Shown here: positions 50,096-58,989 of the stretch, piece after piece
Layout of the letters: every line of letters begins with the position of its first letter
Position numbering within the stretch: position 1 is the first letter of the stretch
Assembly: GCA_963931055.1 (NCBI GenBank)
Contig: OZ006987.1
Location: 1,612,001 to 1,676,000 of the forward strand
Origin: Coprenecus sp949297365
GTDB taxonomy: Bacteria; Bacteroidota; Bacteroidia; Bacteroidales; UBA932
Reading direction: 5' to 3'
DNA: 64,000 bases
The notes under the pieces: model-generated
The model's input: only the letters and a program-made list of their open reading frames with translations
What the model was told of the DNA's origin: nothing
Database searches by the model: none
Position numbers and translations under genes: made by a program

Positions 50096-52315
50096 ATGCA
50101 GAAGAAAGAGATATTTCCTGTGACCGGTCTGGGCTGCGCGGCGTGCGCGGCCCGTGTCGGAAAGGTGCTCAATGCCCAGGACGGGGTGACTGAGGCCAAT
50201 GTCAACTATGCGTCTGCCACGGCTTTGGTAGAATATGATACGGACAGGTGCTCTCCTGAGTCTCTCCGAAAAGCCGTCGAGGAGGCCGGCTACGGTCTGA
50301 TAACGGACGTGGATAACGAGGAGGAGGCCGCCGAGGCCGAGCGTCTCAAGCAGTACCGCGCTCTCAGGCGGCAGACAGCCGGGGCTGTCATCGGTGCGGT
50401 ACCGGTGTTCGTGCTCAGTATGTTCTTCATGGACCTGCGCTGGGGACAGTGGGTGACATTCGTCCTGTCCACCGTAGTGCTTTTCGTCTTCGGCCGCCGG
50501 TTTTTCATCAACGCTTGGAGACAGTTGCGGCACGGTGCGGTCAATATGGACACTCTGGTGGCCGGCAGTACGGGAGTGGCCTGGCTGTTCAGCGTCTTCA
50601 ATCTGTTTTTCCCCGGGTTCTGGCTTTCCCGAGGCATCGAGCCGCATCTGTATTTCGAGGCGGCCAGCGTGATAGTGGCCTTTATCCTCATAGGCCGTCT
50701 GCTGGAGGCCAGGGCAAAGCGGAAGACTTCCGGGGCCATCCGTGCCCTGATGGGCCTTCAGCCCAAGACCGTGACCGTAGTTGCCGCTGACGGCACAGAG
50801 AAAGAAGTGCCCGTACAGTGGGCTCAGCCCGGAGATGTCATAGCAGTCAGGCCGGGAGAGCGTGTGGCCGTGGACGGTACGGTGCTCAGCGGCGAGTCGT
50901 ATGTGGACGAGAGTATGCTCAGCGGTGAGCCGGTACCGGTACACAAGCAGCCGGATGCCAAGGTCTTCGCCGGCACGATCAACCAGAAAGGGGCGTTCCG
51001 CTTCCGGGCCGACAGGACGGGTCGGGACACAGTGCTCTCGCAGATCATCCGTATGGTGCAGGACGCTCAGGGCAGCAAGGCTCCGGTGCAGAATATGGTG
51101 GACAAGGTGGCCTCGGTCTTCGTGCCGGTCATCATGGGCATTGCGCTGGTGACATTTGCGGCCTGGTGGATATTCGCCCCTTCGGACGGGTTTATCCACG
51201 GTCTGCTATCCATGATAACCGTGCTGATCATTGCCTGCCCCTGCGCCCTCGGTCTGGCGACTCCTACCGCGCTGATAGTAGGCATCGGGAAGGGTGCGTC
51301 CAACGGTATCCTGATTAAGGACGCTGCCAGTCTGGAGGTGGCCCGTAAGGTGGATACGGTGGTGCTGGACAAGACTGGAACTCTCACCGAAGGCCGTCCC
51401 GAGGTGGTGGACCAGTGCTGGGTGCCGGACTCCGGTGCTCTGCGCCCCGTCCTCTCCGCCCTTGAGTCTCTTTCGGAGCATCCGCTGGCCGAGGCGGTTG
51501 TGGCAGCTCTCCGCCCGGAAACGGATAAGGAGTCTCAGCCTGTTCCCGAGATAGTCTCCTTTGAGAACATCCCCGGCAAGGGGGTACGCGGAGTATGCGG
51601 AGGTATGACATATTTTGCCGGAAATCTGGATCTGCTGCGTTCCAATAACATAGAACCTTCGGATGAACTTCTGGCCCGTGCCGTGGAATGGCTGGCCCAG
51701 GCCAGGACGGTGATATGGTTCGCCGACAGTACCAGGGCTCTGGCTGCGGTTGCGGTTACAGACAGGATAAAGCCTACCTCGGCGGAGGCCGTGGCGAAGC
51801 TGCATCACATGGGCATCCGTACCGTAATGCTTACCGGGGACAATGAGGCCTCGGCAGCTGCTGTGGCCCGTCAGACAGGCATAGACGAGTTCCGCGCCGG
51901 TGTTCTGCCGCAGGACAAGGCGGCATTTGTCAAAAAACTGCAGGACGAGGGACATAAGGTGGCCATGATAGGCGACGGCATCAACGACAGCGCGGCTCTG
52001 GCCCGGGCCGACCTGAGCATCGCCATGGGCGGAGGCAGCGACATCGCCATGGATGCGGCCATGATCACCATTCTGTCCTCGGACCTCATGAAGGTCCCTG
52101 ACGCGATCCGTCTGTCCCACCTTACTGTCCGCACTATAAGGCAGAACCTTTTCTGGGCCTTTATCTACAATATCATCGCAGTGCCCGTGGCCGCCGGAGT
52201 GCTGTATCCTATAAACGGCTTCCTGCTCAATCCGATGATCGGCGGGGCCGCCATGGCCCTCAGCAGCGTGAGCGTCGTGACCAACAGTCTCCGCCTCAGA
52301 GGACGGAAATTGTAA
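50096..52315 (+). CDS. copA: Copper-exporting P1B-type ATPase
   Basis: 739 residues. One HMA domain at the N-terminus has CxxC at Cys14/Cys17 (GLGCAACAARVG), followed by eight predicted helices. The metal-site Cys-Pro-Cys is at 381-383 in ACPCALGLATPTA, the phosphorylated Asp425 in LDKTGTLTEG, and the hinge at GDGINDSAAL. It pumps Cu(I) from cytosol to periplasm. The HMA sequence has Ala-Ala between the cysteines, and the initial part lacks the usual long linker. It has its own promoter with a palindrome and lies near the HMA-AraC regulator, consistent with copper control. Confidence 0.95.
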   Translation: MQKKEIFPVTGLGCAACAARVGKVLNAQDGVTEANVNYASATALVEYDTDRCSPESLRKAVEEAGYGLITDVDNEEEAAEAERLKQYRALRRQTAGAVIGAVPVFVLSMFFMDLRWGQWVTFVLSTVVLFVFGRRFFINAWRQLRHGAVNMDTLVAGSTGVAWLFSVFNLFFPGFWLSRGIEPHLYFEAASVIVAFILIGRLLEARAKRKTSGAIRALMGLQPKTVTVVAADGTEKEVPVQWAQPGDVIAVRPGERVAVDGTVLSGESYVDESMLSGEPVPVHKQPDAKVFAGTINQKGAFRFRADRTGRDTVLSQIIRMVQDAQGSKAPVQNMVDKVASVFVPVIMGIALVTFAAWWIFAPSDGFIHGLLSMITVLIIACPCALGLATPTALIVGIGKGASNGILIKDAASLEVARKVDTVVLDKTGTLTEGRPEVVDQCWVPDSGALRPVLSALESLSEHPLAEAVVAALRPETDKESQPVPEIVSFENIPGKGVRGVCGGMTYFAGNLDLLRSNNIEPSDELLARAVEWLAQARTVIWFADSTRALAAVAVTDRIKPTSAEAVAKLHHMGIRTVMLTGDNEASAAAVARQTGIDEFRAGVLPQDKAAFVKKLQDEGHKVAMIGDGINDSAALARADLSIAMGGGSDIAMDAAMITILSSDLMKVPDAIRLSHLTVRTIRQNLFWAFIYNIIAVPVAAGVLYPINGFLLNPMIGGAAMALSSVSVVTNSLRLRGRKL

Positions 52316-52324
52316 AGATTTGTG

Positions 52325-52332
52325 TAAATTTG
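52325..52332 (+). promoter_or_regulatory. Bacteroidales -7 box for the first Stealth gene
   Basis: TAAATTTG, 24 bases before the ATG at 52356. It supports that start over an upstream TTG that would place the box inside the gene. Confidence 0.55.
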
Positions 52333-52355
52333 TCATTGAAAATGAGTCAAGGAGC

Positions 52356-53288
52356 ATGGATGTAGATTTGGTATATCTTTGGGTAGACGGCAGTGATCCT
52401 GAATGGCGGGCGAAACGCAATGCCAGCATAGGGGCATCGGAGGAGAAGTCGGCCGTGAATTGCGAAGGACGTTTTGCGGACAATGATGAGCTGAAATACA
52501 GTCTTCGGTCTGTGGACAAGTATGCTCCGTGGATACACCGTGTGTTTATCGTGACCGACAACCAGGTCCCGGCCTGGCTGGACACATCGAATCCGAAGGT
52601 AAGGATTGTCGATCATAAGGATATTTTGCCGGATGCCTGTCTGCCGTGCTTCAACTCAGTGCTGCTGGAGCATTTTATCTATAGGATTCCCGGACTGTCC
52701 GAGCATTTTCTCTATGCCAACGACGATACCTTCATCAACAAACCGGTTGCACCGGAGACATTTTTCGCCGCAGACGGCCTTCCTGTTATCCGTCTCACCC
52801 GCAGTGTGCTCAGGGACTGGTACCTGTCGTTCAAGAAGAAATTTCTCGGTATTCCGTTGAAAAATTATATAAAGACCATACGGAATTCCGCAGAGCTGGT
52901 GAAAAAGAGATACGGTATATATTATAAAGGAAGGACGCACCACAATATCGATGCTTATCTTAAAAGTACTTATCAGCATACGGCTGAGGTATTCTGCCGG
53001 GAAATCGCCGGGACGTTCTCCAATCATGTCCGCAGGGACAATGATATTCAGCGTAATATTTATGCCTATACGGCCTTGGCTGAGAAGCGCGGTCATCTGG
53101 TATATGTCACTCAGAGGACTTCATTCAGATTCCTGATATATAATAAGAGCCATTACGGCAAGTTGAGGAGATATGATCCTGTGTTTTTCTGCATGAATGA
53201 TTCGGAACATGCGAGTGACAGCGACAGGCAGAGGATGAAGGCGTTTCTGGCGAAACGTTTTCCGGAGAAATCCCAGTTTGAGAAATAG
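52356..53288 (+). CDS. Stealth-family surface phosphotransferase 1
   Basis: 310 residues from the ATG at 52356. The conserved start VDLVYLWVDGSDPEW is Stealth region 1. Region 2 has ADNDELKYSLRSVDKYAPWIHRVFIVTDNQ and NDDTFI. Later regions carry HNIDAYLKSTY and the RDNDIQRN pattern. Stealth proteins are related to capsule phosphotransferases such as hexose-1-phosphate transferases; acceptor and donor are unknown here. It lies just after copA, with its own promoter, and opposite in strand to the rest of the cassette, with which it shares a function by homology (see the second Stealth gene at 56887). Confidence 0.85.
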   Translation: MDVDLVYLWVDGSDPEWRAKRNASIGASEEKSAVNCEGRFADNDELKYSLRSVDKYAPWIHRVFIVTDNQVPAWLDTSNPKVRIVDHKDILPDACLPCFNSVLLEHFIYRIPGLSEHFLYANDDTFINKPVAPETFFAADGLPVIRLTRSVLRDWYLSFKKKFLGIPLKNYIKTIRNSAELVKKRYGIYYKGRTHHNIDAYLKSTYQHTAEVFCREIAGTFSNHVRRDNDIQRNIYAYTALAEKRGHLVYVTQRTSFRFLIYNKSHYGKLRRYDPVFFCMNDSEHASDSDRQRMKAFLAKRFPEKSQFEK

Positions 53289-53326
53289 GCGCAGTCTGTC
53301 TTTGGGCTGACCGGATGACGGCTCCG

Positions 53327-54229
53327 TTACTGCAGCCGGTGGATCAGGCCGTAGATCTTTGCGGCAAAAAAGGCATCGTGAAGTCCCAGGCCTATATTGT
53401 AGGACAGAATCCGCTCGCAGTCATTTTCCCGGCCGGGGTTCTGATGCAGCAGCACTCTGCTGAACTCATCGAACTGCCGGAACTCCGAAAAATATCTGAA
53501 GCCTTCCACATGCCCGCGGTCATCCGCAAATACCTTGTCAAAAAACAGATCGCAGTTCTGGAAGCCTCTGGTATGCACCGGTATTACTGTAACCCCCGGC
53601 TTGAACAATCCGTTTCTTGGGCAGATCAGTCCGTCCGCATGAGTGATGCAGGATATTACCACGTCCGCACCGTCAATCAGGTCTTCTGCATTGTCGCAGA
53701 TTTCAAATGACAACCCTCTGTGTCTGAACTCCTCCATGAAGCGTTCCGCCTGATCCTTGTAACGCAGCAGCCTTATCACACACTTGCTTCCGTCCAGAGA
53801 GGGTGCCAGACATTCCATCGTCGCATGTCCGGTGCTTCCCAACCCCATAAGCGCATAAACCCTGGCAGTGCTGCATTCAAATGTCTTCGCGGCCAGTGCT
53901 GCCACCGCTCCCGTCCGCATGGCAGTGATCCAATCGGCATCTATATGGGCCAGCAGCTCCCCTGTGGATGAGCGGTACAGCCACAGATCGCTTTTCAATG
54001 AAGGATTGTTGCCCTTGATCCTGGATACTACTTTCACACTGAACCGGTCGTAGGCCTCAGGCAGAAGACAGGGCATGGTGTTGAAGAAATCTATCTCCCT
54101 GAGGTGAATGCTGATTTTCGGAGGCAGGGTGCTCTCATATTTGAGCCTGAACGACTCTGTCACCCAATCGACACATTGTTCCGGGCTGATGCCCAGGGCC
54201 ATTATATCCTGCGTTGATATATGTTCCAT
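53327..54229 (-). CDS. Ornithine cyclodeaminase / mu-crystallin family protein
   Basis: 300 residues from the ATG at 54229; the longer open frame overlaps the upstream gene and is not family-like. The family pattern DADWITAMRTGAVAALAA and the NAD-binding turn MGLGSTGHATM are seen, with SVKVVSR carrying the probable substrate lysine. The family includes ornithine cyclodeaminase, alanine dehydrogenase and SbnB-type enzymes that act on amino-acid-phosphate-derived substrates. Five bases separate it from the stop of the fused cytidylyltransferase gene. A role in making or recycling the amino-group donor of the surface modification is inferred only from position. Confidence 0.8.
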   Translation of the reverse strand: MEHISTQDIMALGISPEQCVDWVTESFRLKYESTLPPKISIHLREIDFFNTMPCLLPEAYDRFSVKVVSRIKGNNPSLKSDLWLYRSSTGELLAHIDADWITAMRTGAVAALAAKTFECSTARVYALMGLGSTGHATMECLAPSLDGSKCVIRLLRYKDQAERFMEEFRHRGLSFEICDNAEDLIDGADVVISCITHADGLICPRNGLFKPGVTVIPVHTRGFQNCDLFFDKVFADDRGHVEGFRYFSEFRQFDEFSRVLLHQNPGRENDCERILSYNIGLGLHDAFFAAKIYGLIHRLQ

Positions 54230-54233
54230 GACT

Positions 54234-56048
54234 TTACTTCGTTTTTCCTGAGATATCCTCCAGAGCCTTGACCAGTCTGTCATTATCCGCAGAATTCCTT
54301 ATCGCAATACGCACATAGTTCTTTCCTTCGACACCATTTTTGGTACTGCAGTCCTTAATCAGTATATCAGAATTGAGCAGCCGCTCAGTCAATTCCCGGG
54401 CCCCCATATCCAGAACCTCGCAGAGAAAATAGTTGGCCTGTGAAGGCACAACCCTTAAAAAAGGAATCTTTTCCAGACATTCCGCAAATCTTTTCCTTTC
54501 GGAGACGAATTGCCCGCACGCCCTGTCATAATCATTCTCGTATTTGCTGAAAATCTGCATGAAGAACTCGGCAAATGAATTGATGTTCCAGATAGATACC
54601 GCTTTCTTCAGGGTTGCCACGAACTCCCTGTCTCCGGAAGCCAGCACTCCCAGTCTCAAACCAGGCACTCCGTAGGACTTGGAAATGCTTTTGACCACCA
54701 TCAGGGACGGATAGGCTGAGAGTGTCTCATCGTTCAGCAGCGAATTGCTTCTGCCACCTTCACTGAAATCCACGAAAGACTCATCCACAATCAGGCGGAT
54801 AGCCTTGTCCTCTGCCCATTTACACAGTCTCAGAATATCCTTTACCGGAATAAAATTGCCGGAAGGATTGTCCGGATTGATGACCAGCAGACATCCTATC
54901 CCCTTATCCTCAAAATAATCCATCAGATCATCTGCCGAATAGCTGAAATCCCTGTTCCCGGGATGGAAAAGCACCGGATCGGAATGCGTTCTGTTGGGGT
55001 ATTCCTCAAAAGTGGGCAAACTCACTCCGATTCTGCAGTCAGAGCATTCCATAACGGTCTTGATAAGTTCGGCGGCTCCGTTTCCTACGCAGACATATCC
55101 GCTGTCCAGACCGAAAAACCTTTCTGCCAGCATGGAATTGACCTTCATCCCGGACGGATATTCTCTGAGAAGAGTGCCGAAATTTGCAGCCATCTCATTC
55201 TCCATCCTCTGCGTCGGGAAATAAGGATTCACCAGATAACAGAAGTCCAGCATGTCCGGAAACCTCCAATAGCCTCCGTACCTGCCATAGTATTTGGACA
55301 GCCTGGTCCGGTCTTCTGCGAACAGGGCTTCCGCAATGTCCAGATCCTGTATGTCGTCTATCTCGTACCACTTCTCTCCGTCAAGCATCAAAGCCTTGAG
55401 CTGCGGATTGTCCAGCAGGGATATGACCTTCAGCACCTGCTCGTAATATTCGTTATTGCCCAACGACTTGCAGTAGGCCTCCAGGAAAGGCACATATTTG
55501 CCACGGGAAAATGACTTGCTGAACTTATAGATGTTCACTGTCTTGTAATATTTGTCGGCCTCCCCGAAATCAAAAGCCTTTTTGGAGATAAAATTCACTA
55601 TCGTATTGTCCTCACCCAGCTTCACCACCGTGCCGTCCATCCAGCTCTCGTACTTGTCCACCAGAGCCAGATCGGGATAATCATTGCCGAGAATCTTCTC
55701 CAGAATACCGTCTTCAAATACCAGATCCGACTCCAGCAGTATCGTGTCGTCTTCCATCAGCAGGTCCTTTGCCAGCGAGAGGGAGTAGATGTTGTTCGTC
55801 TTGTCATATATCGTATTTCGGATGAAACCGATTTCCACGCCCGGAAATCTCCCGGAAAGGTGCTCTATAAGATGATCCGCCTTATATCCTACGACAAGCG
55901 TGATCTTATTGATTCCATTGCTTATAATCTGGCTGATCATCCTGTCTATTATCGGCACACCGCCCAGACGGACCATGCACTTGGTGTCATTGGCCGTCAA
56001 TTTCCCGAGCCGCCTGCCCATTCCTGCCGCCAATATTATTGCTTGCAT
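54234..56048 (-). CDS. Nucleotidyltransferase fused to a CobD/HisC-like PLP enzyme
   Basis: 604 residues in two parts. The first (about 1-245) is an NTP transferase of LicC/PntC type: AAGMGRRLGKL (res 7-17), Asp108 in ESDLVF and the closing EIDDIQDLDIAE near 230-240. The second (about 250-604) is a fold-type I PLP enzyme with Asn394 in NPDNPSG, Asp422 in VDESFVDF and the PLP-binding Lys457 in SISKSYGVPGLRLG. PntC-type fusions make CDP-activated amino-phosphonates in spirochaetes. CobD-like PLP enzymes instead decarboxylate phospho-serine or phospho-threonine. I infer synthesis of a CDP-linked amino-alcohol or amino-phosphonate for LicD transfer; the exact product is unknown. It lies between licD and the cyclodeaminase-like gene. 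Confidence 0.85.
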   Translation of the reverse strand: MQAIILAAGMGRRLGKLTANDTKCMVRLGGVPIIDRMISQIISNGINKITLVVGYKADHLIEHLSGRFPGVEIGFIRNTIYDKTNNIYSLSLAKDLLMEDDTILLESDLVFEDGILEKILGNDYPDLALVDKYESWMDGTVVKLGEDNTIVNFISKKAFDFGEADKYYKTVNIYKFSKSFSRGKYVPFLEAYCKSLGNNEYYEQVLKVISLLDNPQLKALMLDGEKWYEIDDIQDLDIAEALFAEDRTRLSKYYGRYGGYWRFPDMLDFCYLVNPYFPTQRMENEMAANFGTLLREYPSGMKVNSMLAERFFGLDSGYVCVGNGAAELIKTVMECSDCRIGVSLPTFEEYPNRTHSDPVLFHPGNRDFSYSADDLMDYFEDKGIGCLLVINPDNPSGNFIPVKDILRLCKWAEDKAIRLIVDESFVDFSEGGRSNSLLNDETLSAYPSLMVVKSISKSYGVPGLRLGVLASGDREFVATLKKAVSIWNINSFAEFFMQIFSKYENDYDRACGQFVSERKRFAECLEKIPFLRVVPSQANYFLCEVLDMGARELTERLLNSDILIKDCSTKNGVEGKNYVRIAIRNSADNDRLVKALEDISGKTK

Positions 56049-56058
56049 AAATATGAGT

Positions 56059-56883
56059 TTAAGGTATTACTGTCTCAACCGAATGAATATGAAGTTTGTC
56101 CAGATCCGGCAACTTCTCATAGTCCCCGTAAATTTTCCTCAGATAACTGTCCCAGTCCCTGGGACAATTGAACTCCATCCCTTCGAAGCTGATGGTAGTC
56201 AGCGGAAAAATATCCTTGTTGTCCCTTTTCCCCAAAAAGCCGTGTCCCATCGCCAGATAACTGTGGCAGAAGGGCAGAAAGGGCAGGTTCAGCAACCGGA
56301 ACGCCATGTGCAGGACATAGTGGTTCAAATAATAAAAAAGAGTACATACGGGCTTTAAGACCGAATAAGGATTCTTACTGGAAAGACTGACATTCCATAC
56401 TTTCAGTCTCCATGTAATGATGGCGAACATTTTCAGTATCCTCTCGGTGTAGAATACGTCGATGAAGATTCCCCTGTACTTGAAGCGCCGGTCCTTACCC
56501 GTATATTCCGCCATGAAGGTACTTTCGTCCCTTACTTTCGCAAACGTCATGAAATAGTTGCTGTCCGTGGCGTGAGTCTGCAGCCTGTATTTACCCTTCA
56601 GCTCCCTCTTGGCATACTTCAGGAACTTAAGGTAATCCGTCCATCTCATCTCTATATCCACGTCATCGTCCCAGGGGATGAAGCCTCCATGCCTTACCGC
56701 TCCGAGCAGGGTGCCTGAACATAGATAATACCGTATGCCGTGCCGGGTGCAAAGGTCATGCACTTCTTTCAATATTTCCAGTGCGCGCAGCTGGTGCCTC
56801 CTCAACAGCGACCCGTCCGGGTTGAACCTGCGTCTCAATTCATCCTGCACTCCGGCATCAAGAATTCCGTTGACTTTTTCCAT
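56059..56883 (-). CDS. LicD-family phosphotransferase
   Basis: 274 residues, cytosolic. The family core LCSGTLLGAVRHGGFIPWDDDVDIEM (split here at residues ~55-79, with metal-binding Asp72-74 and Asp76) is intact. LicD enzymes move phosphocholine, or related phospho-amino alcohols, from a CDP carrier to glycans. It sits 3 bases after the second Stealth gene and 10 before the fused cytidylyltransferase, whose product would be its donor. Confidence 0.9.
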   Translation of the reverse strand: MEKVNGILDAGVQDELRRRFNPDGSLLRRHQLRALEILKEVHDLCTRHGIRYYLCSGTLLGAVRHGGFIPWDDDVDIEMRWTDYLKFLKYAKRELKGKYRLQTHATDSNYFMTFAKVRDESTFMAEYTGKDRRFKYRGIFIDVFYTERILKMFAIITWRLKVWNVSLSSKNPYSVLKPVCTLFYYLNHYVLHMAFRLLNLPFLPFCHSYLAMGHGFLGKRDNKDIFPLTTISFEGMEFNCPRDWDSYLRKIYGDYEKLPDLDKLHIHSVETVIP

Positions 56884-56886
56884 CTG

Positions 56887-57879
56887 CTAAAGCTCAAAAC
56901 TGGATTTTTCGGGCAGGATGTGCTCAAATGCGTTCCTGATGTTCTCCATCACCTGTCCGTAATTGCGTATATGCACGTTGTCGTTCAGGCATACCAGGGA
57001 ATAGGACTGGCTGTATATCGCCCGGGCCGCCTGTTTCGGGCGTATCATGAGGGGAAACATCTTGGTGTCCCGATAGGTGTTGTACGGCTCGAAATTGCCC
57101 CTGCATATCTGCCATGTGCGGAAAAGCTCGGGGGTGTAGTCGCTTGGAGACCGGAACTTGTTGACGGATGCCGCAGTCAGTTCCTTCCCGGCGACATGCC
57201 ACACCTCCTCAAAAGTGGTCTTCAGATAGGGCTGCGCGTTGTGCGGAGTCCGCAGGGTGATGAACTTTCCGTAAGGCTTCAGGATGTAGTTCCAGCGGGC
57301 TCTTGAACCGTAGCTCTTGTCAAACCATTTGTCATGGTCCCTGGCCAGTACCTCTTTCTTGTCGAAGTTGCGGTTGATGATCCCGATACTGTTTCTGAGC
57401 GTCCTGTACCACTGTGACCAGGATGGGTTGTATAGAAATGCTGCAATGTCGCATGGCAGGCCGTTTTTGAAAAAACGCTCTGTGCCGACCGTGTCTATGA
57501 TATGGACATCGTCATTGAAGTAGACAAAATGCTCTGCAAGGTCCGGAATTCTGTGCAGATAGTATTCGATGACTACTGAATTGAAAGTGGGCAGAAACTG
57601 CTCCGGGATATAGTCCTTGTGTTCCACCAGATGAATCTTCGGATTGCTCTCGTCGAGCCATTCCGGTTTCTGCCCGCATGTTACAAAGTGTATTTTGCGT
57701 ACCCAGGGGGCAAATTTCTCTACTCCGCGGAACCAGTATCTCAAAAGGCCGTAATCGCGGAAACGGGCTTCCGAGACCCCGTTTTTGGTGTTCCCCCGGT
57801 TTCCGGAATATTTCGCGAAATCCGCCTGCCACTTCGGGTCGTTCATGTCCACCCACGTGATTACAAAATCGATGTCCAT
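56887..57879 (-). CDS. Stealth-family surface phosphotransferase 2
   Basis: 330 residues. Region 1 is MDIDFVITWVDMNDPKW. Region 2 has FRDYGLLRYWFRGVEKFAPWVRKIHFVT and YFNDDVH, and region 3 contains HNAQPYLKTTFEEV. It is longer than the first Stealth protein at 52356 and clearly a different subgroup, so the two probably act on different donors or acceptors. It heads the minus-strand operon with licD, the fused enzyme and the cyclodeaminase-like gene, behind a TAACTTTG box. Confidence 0.88.
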   Translation of the reverse strand: MDIDFVITWVDMNDPKWQADFAKYSGNRGNTKNGVSEARFRDYGLLRYWFRGVEKFAPWVRKIHFVTCGQKPEWLDESNPKIHLVEHKDYIPEQFLPTFNSVVIEYYLHRIPDLAEHFVYFNDDVHIIDTVGTERFFKNGLPCDIAAFLYNPSWSQWYRTLRNSIGIINRNFDKKEVLARDHDKWFDKSYGSRARWNYILKPYGKFITLRTPHNAQPYLKTTFEEVWHVAGKELTAASVNKFRSPSDYTPELFRTWQICRGNFEPYNTYRDTKMFPLMIRPKQAARAIYSQSYSLVCLNDNVHIRNYGQVMENIRNAFEHILPEKSSFEL

Positions 57880-57916
57880 TCTTATGTTAAGCGAGTAAGT
57901 TCTTATTTTAAATCCG

Positions 57917-57924
57917 CAAAGTTA
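57917..57924 (-). promoter_or_regulatory. Bacteroidales -7 box for the surface-decoration operon
   Basis: Reads TAACTTTG on the minus strand, 38 bases upstream of the ATG at 57879. A divergent box for the acyltransferase lies 33 bases away. Confidence 0.65.
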
Positions 57925-57956
57925 AGTTTTTTGTGTGTATTACGGGAAAATTTCGA

Positions 57957-57964
57957 TAATTTTG
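57957..57964 (+). promoter_or_regulatory. Bacteroidales -7 box for the acyltransferase
   Basis: TAATTTTG, 35 bases before the ATG at 57999. Confidence 0.55.
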
Positions 57965-57998
57965 TCTTCATATACGTTTTCGTGTACTTCGTTCCATC

Positions 57999-58907
57999 AT
58001 GACAGTAGAAAGAAAATACAAAATACTTACCTGCATTTTTACCGGATTTGCCTGTCTTCCGCTGGGCGTGCTGTATCTGTTCGGAGATCTGGCGTACCTT
58101 GTCGTTTACTATATAGCCAGGTACCGCAGAAAGACGGTCAGGCACAACCTTGAGCTTGTTTTCGGGACATCTGACAGAAAACGGATCATACGTATAGAGA
58201 AAAAGTTCTACCGTCACCTGTGTGACTGTATAGTGGAGACTGTAAAGTTGCTGCACATCTCGGACGAGGAGGTGGACCGCAGGGTGGATGTGACAAACGG
58301 GGAACTTATTGACGGAATCATCAGGTCCGGCCGTTCTGTGGTGCTGTTTCTGGGGCATTACGGCAACTGGGAATGGGTGCAGGCCATTATCCATCATTTC
58401 CATGAGCCCCTGACAGGAGGCCAGATATACATGCCGTTGCGTAACAAAGTCATGGACAAGGTGATGCTGAGGGTCAGGTCCAGGTTCGGTCTGGAATGTA
58501 TTCCGCAGGACAAGGCTGTGCGCCGGCTTCTGGGCATTGAGCGCAGTGGCGGGAAATTCGTCATAGGCTTTATCTCCGACCAGCGGCCTGCGGGGAAGGT
58601 TCTGCATCACTGGACGGATTTCCTGGGTCAGGACACTCCTTATTCGGTCGGAGGGGAGACTATCGGTGACCATGTGGGTGCCGAATATGTGTACCTTGAT
58701 GTCGAGAAGACATCCCGCGGACACTACCGTCTGACTTTTGTCCCTGTCGTTCCGGACCCGTCGGATGACGGTCAGTTCCCGTACACGAGAGAGTTCATGA
58801 AGATGCTGGAGAAGACTATTTATCGGGAGCCGGCCTACTGGCTGTGGTCGCACAAGCGTTGGAAACGCCACAGAGACCGGTCTGCCGCTCCGGCTCCTGT
58901 GCAGTAA
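57999..58907 (+). CDS. Lipid A biosynthesis acyltransferase, LpxL/HtrB type
   Basis: 302 residues with an N-terminal membrane anchor (FTGFACLPLGVLYLFGDLAYLVVYYIA). The catalytic HxxxxE is His120/Glu125 in GHYGNWEW, and the acceptor region SDQRPAGKV follows. It transfers a secondary acyl chain to lipid A in the inner membrane. The divergent surface-decoration operon fits an envelope neighbourhood. Its donor preference cannot be read here. Confidence 0.92.
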   Translation: MTVERKYKILTCIFTGFACLPLGVLYLFGDLAYLVVYYIARYRRKTVRHNLELVFGTSDRKRIIRIEKKFYRHLCDCIVETVKLLHISDEEVDRRVDVTNGELIDGIIRSGRSVVLFLGHYGNWEWVQAIIHHFHEPLTGGQIYMPLRNKVMDKVMLRVRSRFGLECIPQDKAVRRLLGIERSGGKFVIGFISDQRPAGKVLHHWTDFLGQDTPYSVGGETIGDHVGAEYVYLDVEKTSRGHYRLTFVPVVPDPSDDGQFPYTREFMKMLEKTIYREPAYWLWSHKRWKRHRDRSAAPAPVQ

Positions 58908-58989
58908 TGCGGGGACAGATGTCACAATGCCGGAGTCAGGCCATTTATATCAGATTGTTTGATAATACTGAACTAAATAGATTTGAATT

